The position numbers were made by a program, and so were the translations under genes. A DNA stretch of 5,010 bases from NCBI GenBank assembly GCA_000437755.1, contig FR900159.1:16818-21827 (forward strand). Direction: 5' to 3'. Within the stretch, counting starts at the first letter, position 1, and each line of letters opens with the position of its first letter. Under the pieces are notes generated by a model. That model was not told the DNA's origin. It saw only the letters and a list, made by a program, of their open reading frames with translations, and did not search any database. Source of the DNA: Roseburia sp. CAG:303. GTDB taxonomy: Bacteria; Bacillota; Clostridia; Lachnospirales; Lachnospiraceae. Shown here in pieces: positions 4,889 to 5,010 of this stretch.

Positions 4889-5010
4889 GTAAAGCTGCTG
4901 AATGGTGTAGGCGAAATGAATCTGGGAGATGTGAAAGACCATTCTATTGATGCTTTTGGTGATGCATATGAGTACCTTATGACCATGTATGCATCGAATG
5001 CCGGAAAATC
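4889..5010 (+). repeat. hsdM direct repeat, copy 2 (runs off the right edge)
   Basis: Matches 4588-4709 at an offset of 301 bases with nine mismatches. Because 301 is not a multiple of three, it is out of frame with the upstream hsdM. The similarity begins abruptly at 4889, and the true repeat length is unknown because the window ends inside it. Confidence 0.9.
4889..5010 (+). pseudogene. hsdM: second hsdM fragment lacking its N-terminus (continues past window)
   Basis: Read from 4889 it gives VKLLNGVGEMNLGDVKDHSIDAF and onward to NAGKS, matching residues 160-199 of the upstream copy. Of eight differing codons seven are synonymous and one is Arg to Lys, so this copy diverged under protein-level constraint before joining. 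It lacks residues 1-159 and any start signal and is shifted one frame from the preceding fragment, so as it stands it cannot be translated as a continuation. Whether the downstream remainder (motif IV, then hsdS and hsdR) is intact lies outside the window. Confidence 0.8.

Noticed and set aside
4321..4950. The 209-codon open frame as an independent gene
   Set aside because: It is the same frame as the HsdM-like sequence from 4111 after the amber codon, has no ribosome binding site before 4321, and its last 20 or so codons are out-of-frame translation of the second hsdM copy.
1..5010. CRISPR array, tRNA, rRNA or insertion sequence
   Set aside because: No regularly spaced short repeats, cloverleaf-like sequence, rRNA segment, transposase frame or terminal inverted repeats were seen.

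Overview
The window looks like a chromosomal segment of a Gram-positive, low-to-moderate GC Clostridia, most likely a Lachnospiraceae gut bacterium. This rests on the protein styles (MnmA with a TPNPCxxCN motif, an RlmI-type methyltransferase beginning KKGEGRxxKAGGxWIFDNEI), strong AAGGAG/GGAGG ribosome binding sites and tight gene packing. The species cannot be named from sequence alone.

Layout: positions 1-1015 (minus) hold nearly all of mnmA, the tRNA 2-thiouridylase, cut by the left edge before its C-terminus. Positions 1016-1363 are a divergent intergenic region. It carries a good sigma-A promoter for mnmA, a long leader with a 15-bp hairpin just ahead of the mnmA ribosome binding site, and a weaker promoter candidate for the rightward operon. 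Positions 1364-2566 (plus) encode an RlmI-type 23S rRNA m5C methyltransferase. After 14 nt, positions 2581-4074 encode an RlmD/RumA-type 23S rRNA m5U methyltransferase with a [4Fe-4S] cysteine set. Its N-terminus is unusual: the usual TRAM domain is missing and a barstar-like domain of about 87 residues, joined by a lysine/glutamate-rich linker, takes its place.

Only 36 nt later, with no visible terminator between, lies a decayed type I restriction-modification hsdM gene (from 4111). It has an in-frame amber codon at codon 43 and an altered motif I, and breaks off at about 4887. There it abuts a second, 93% identical hsdM segment (4889 to the right edge) in a different reading frame that repeats 4588-4709. 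The two copies differ almost only at synonymous positions, so they look like two hsdM alleles joined by recombination (or, less interestingly, an assembly join).

The first three genes form an RNA-modification neighbourhood (tRNA wobble U34 thiolation, 23S C5-methylation of a cytosine and of a uridine). The most notable items are the barstar-RlmD fusion, the mnmA leader hairpin and the rearranged hsdM remnant.
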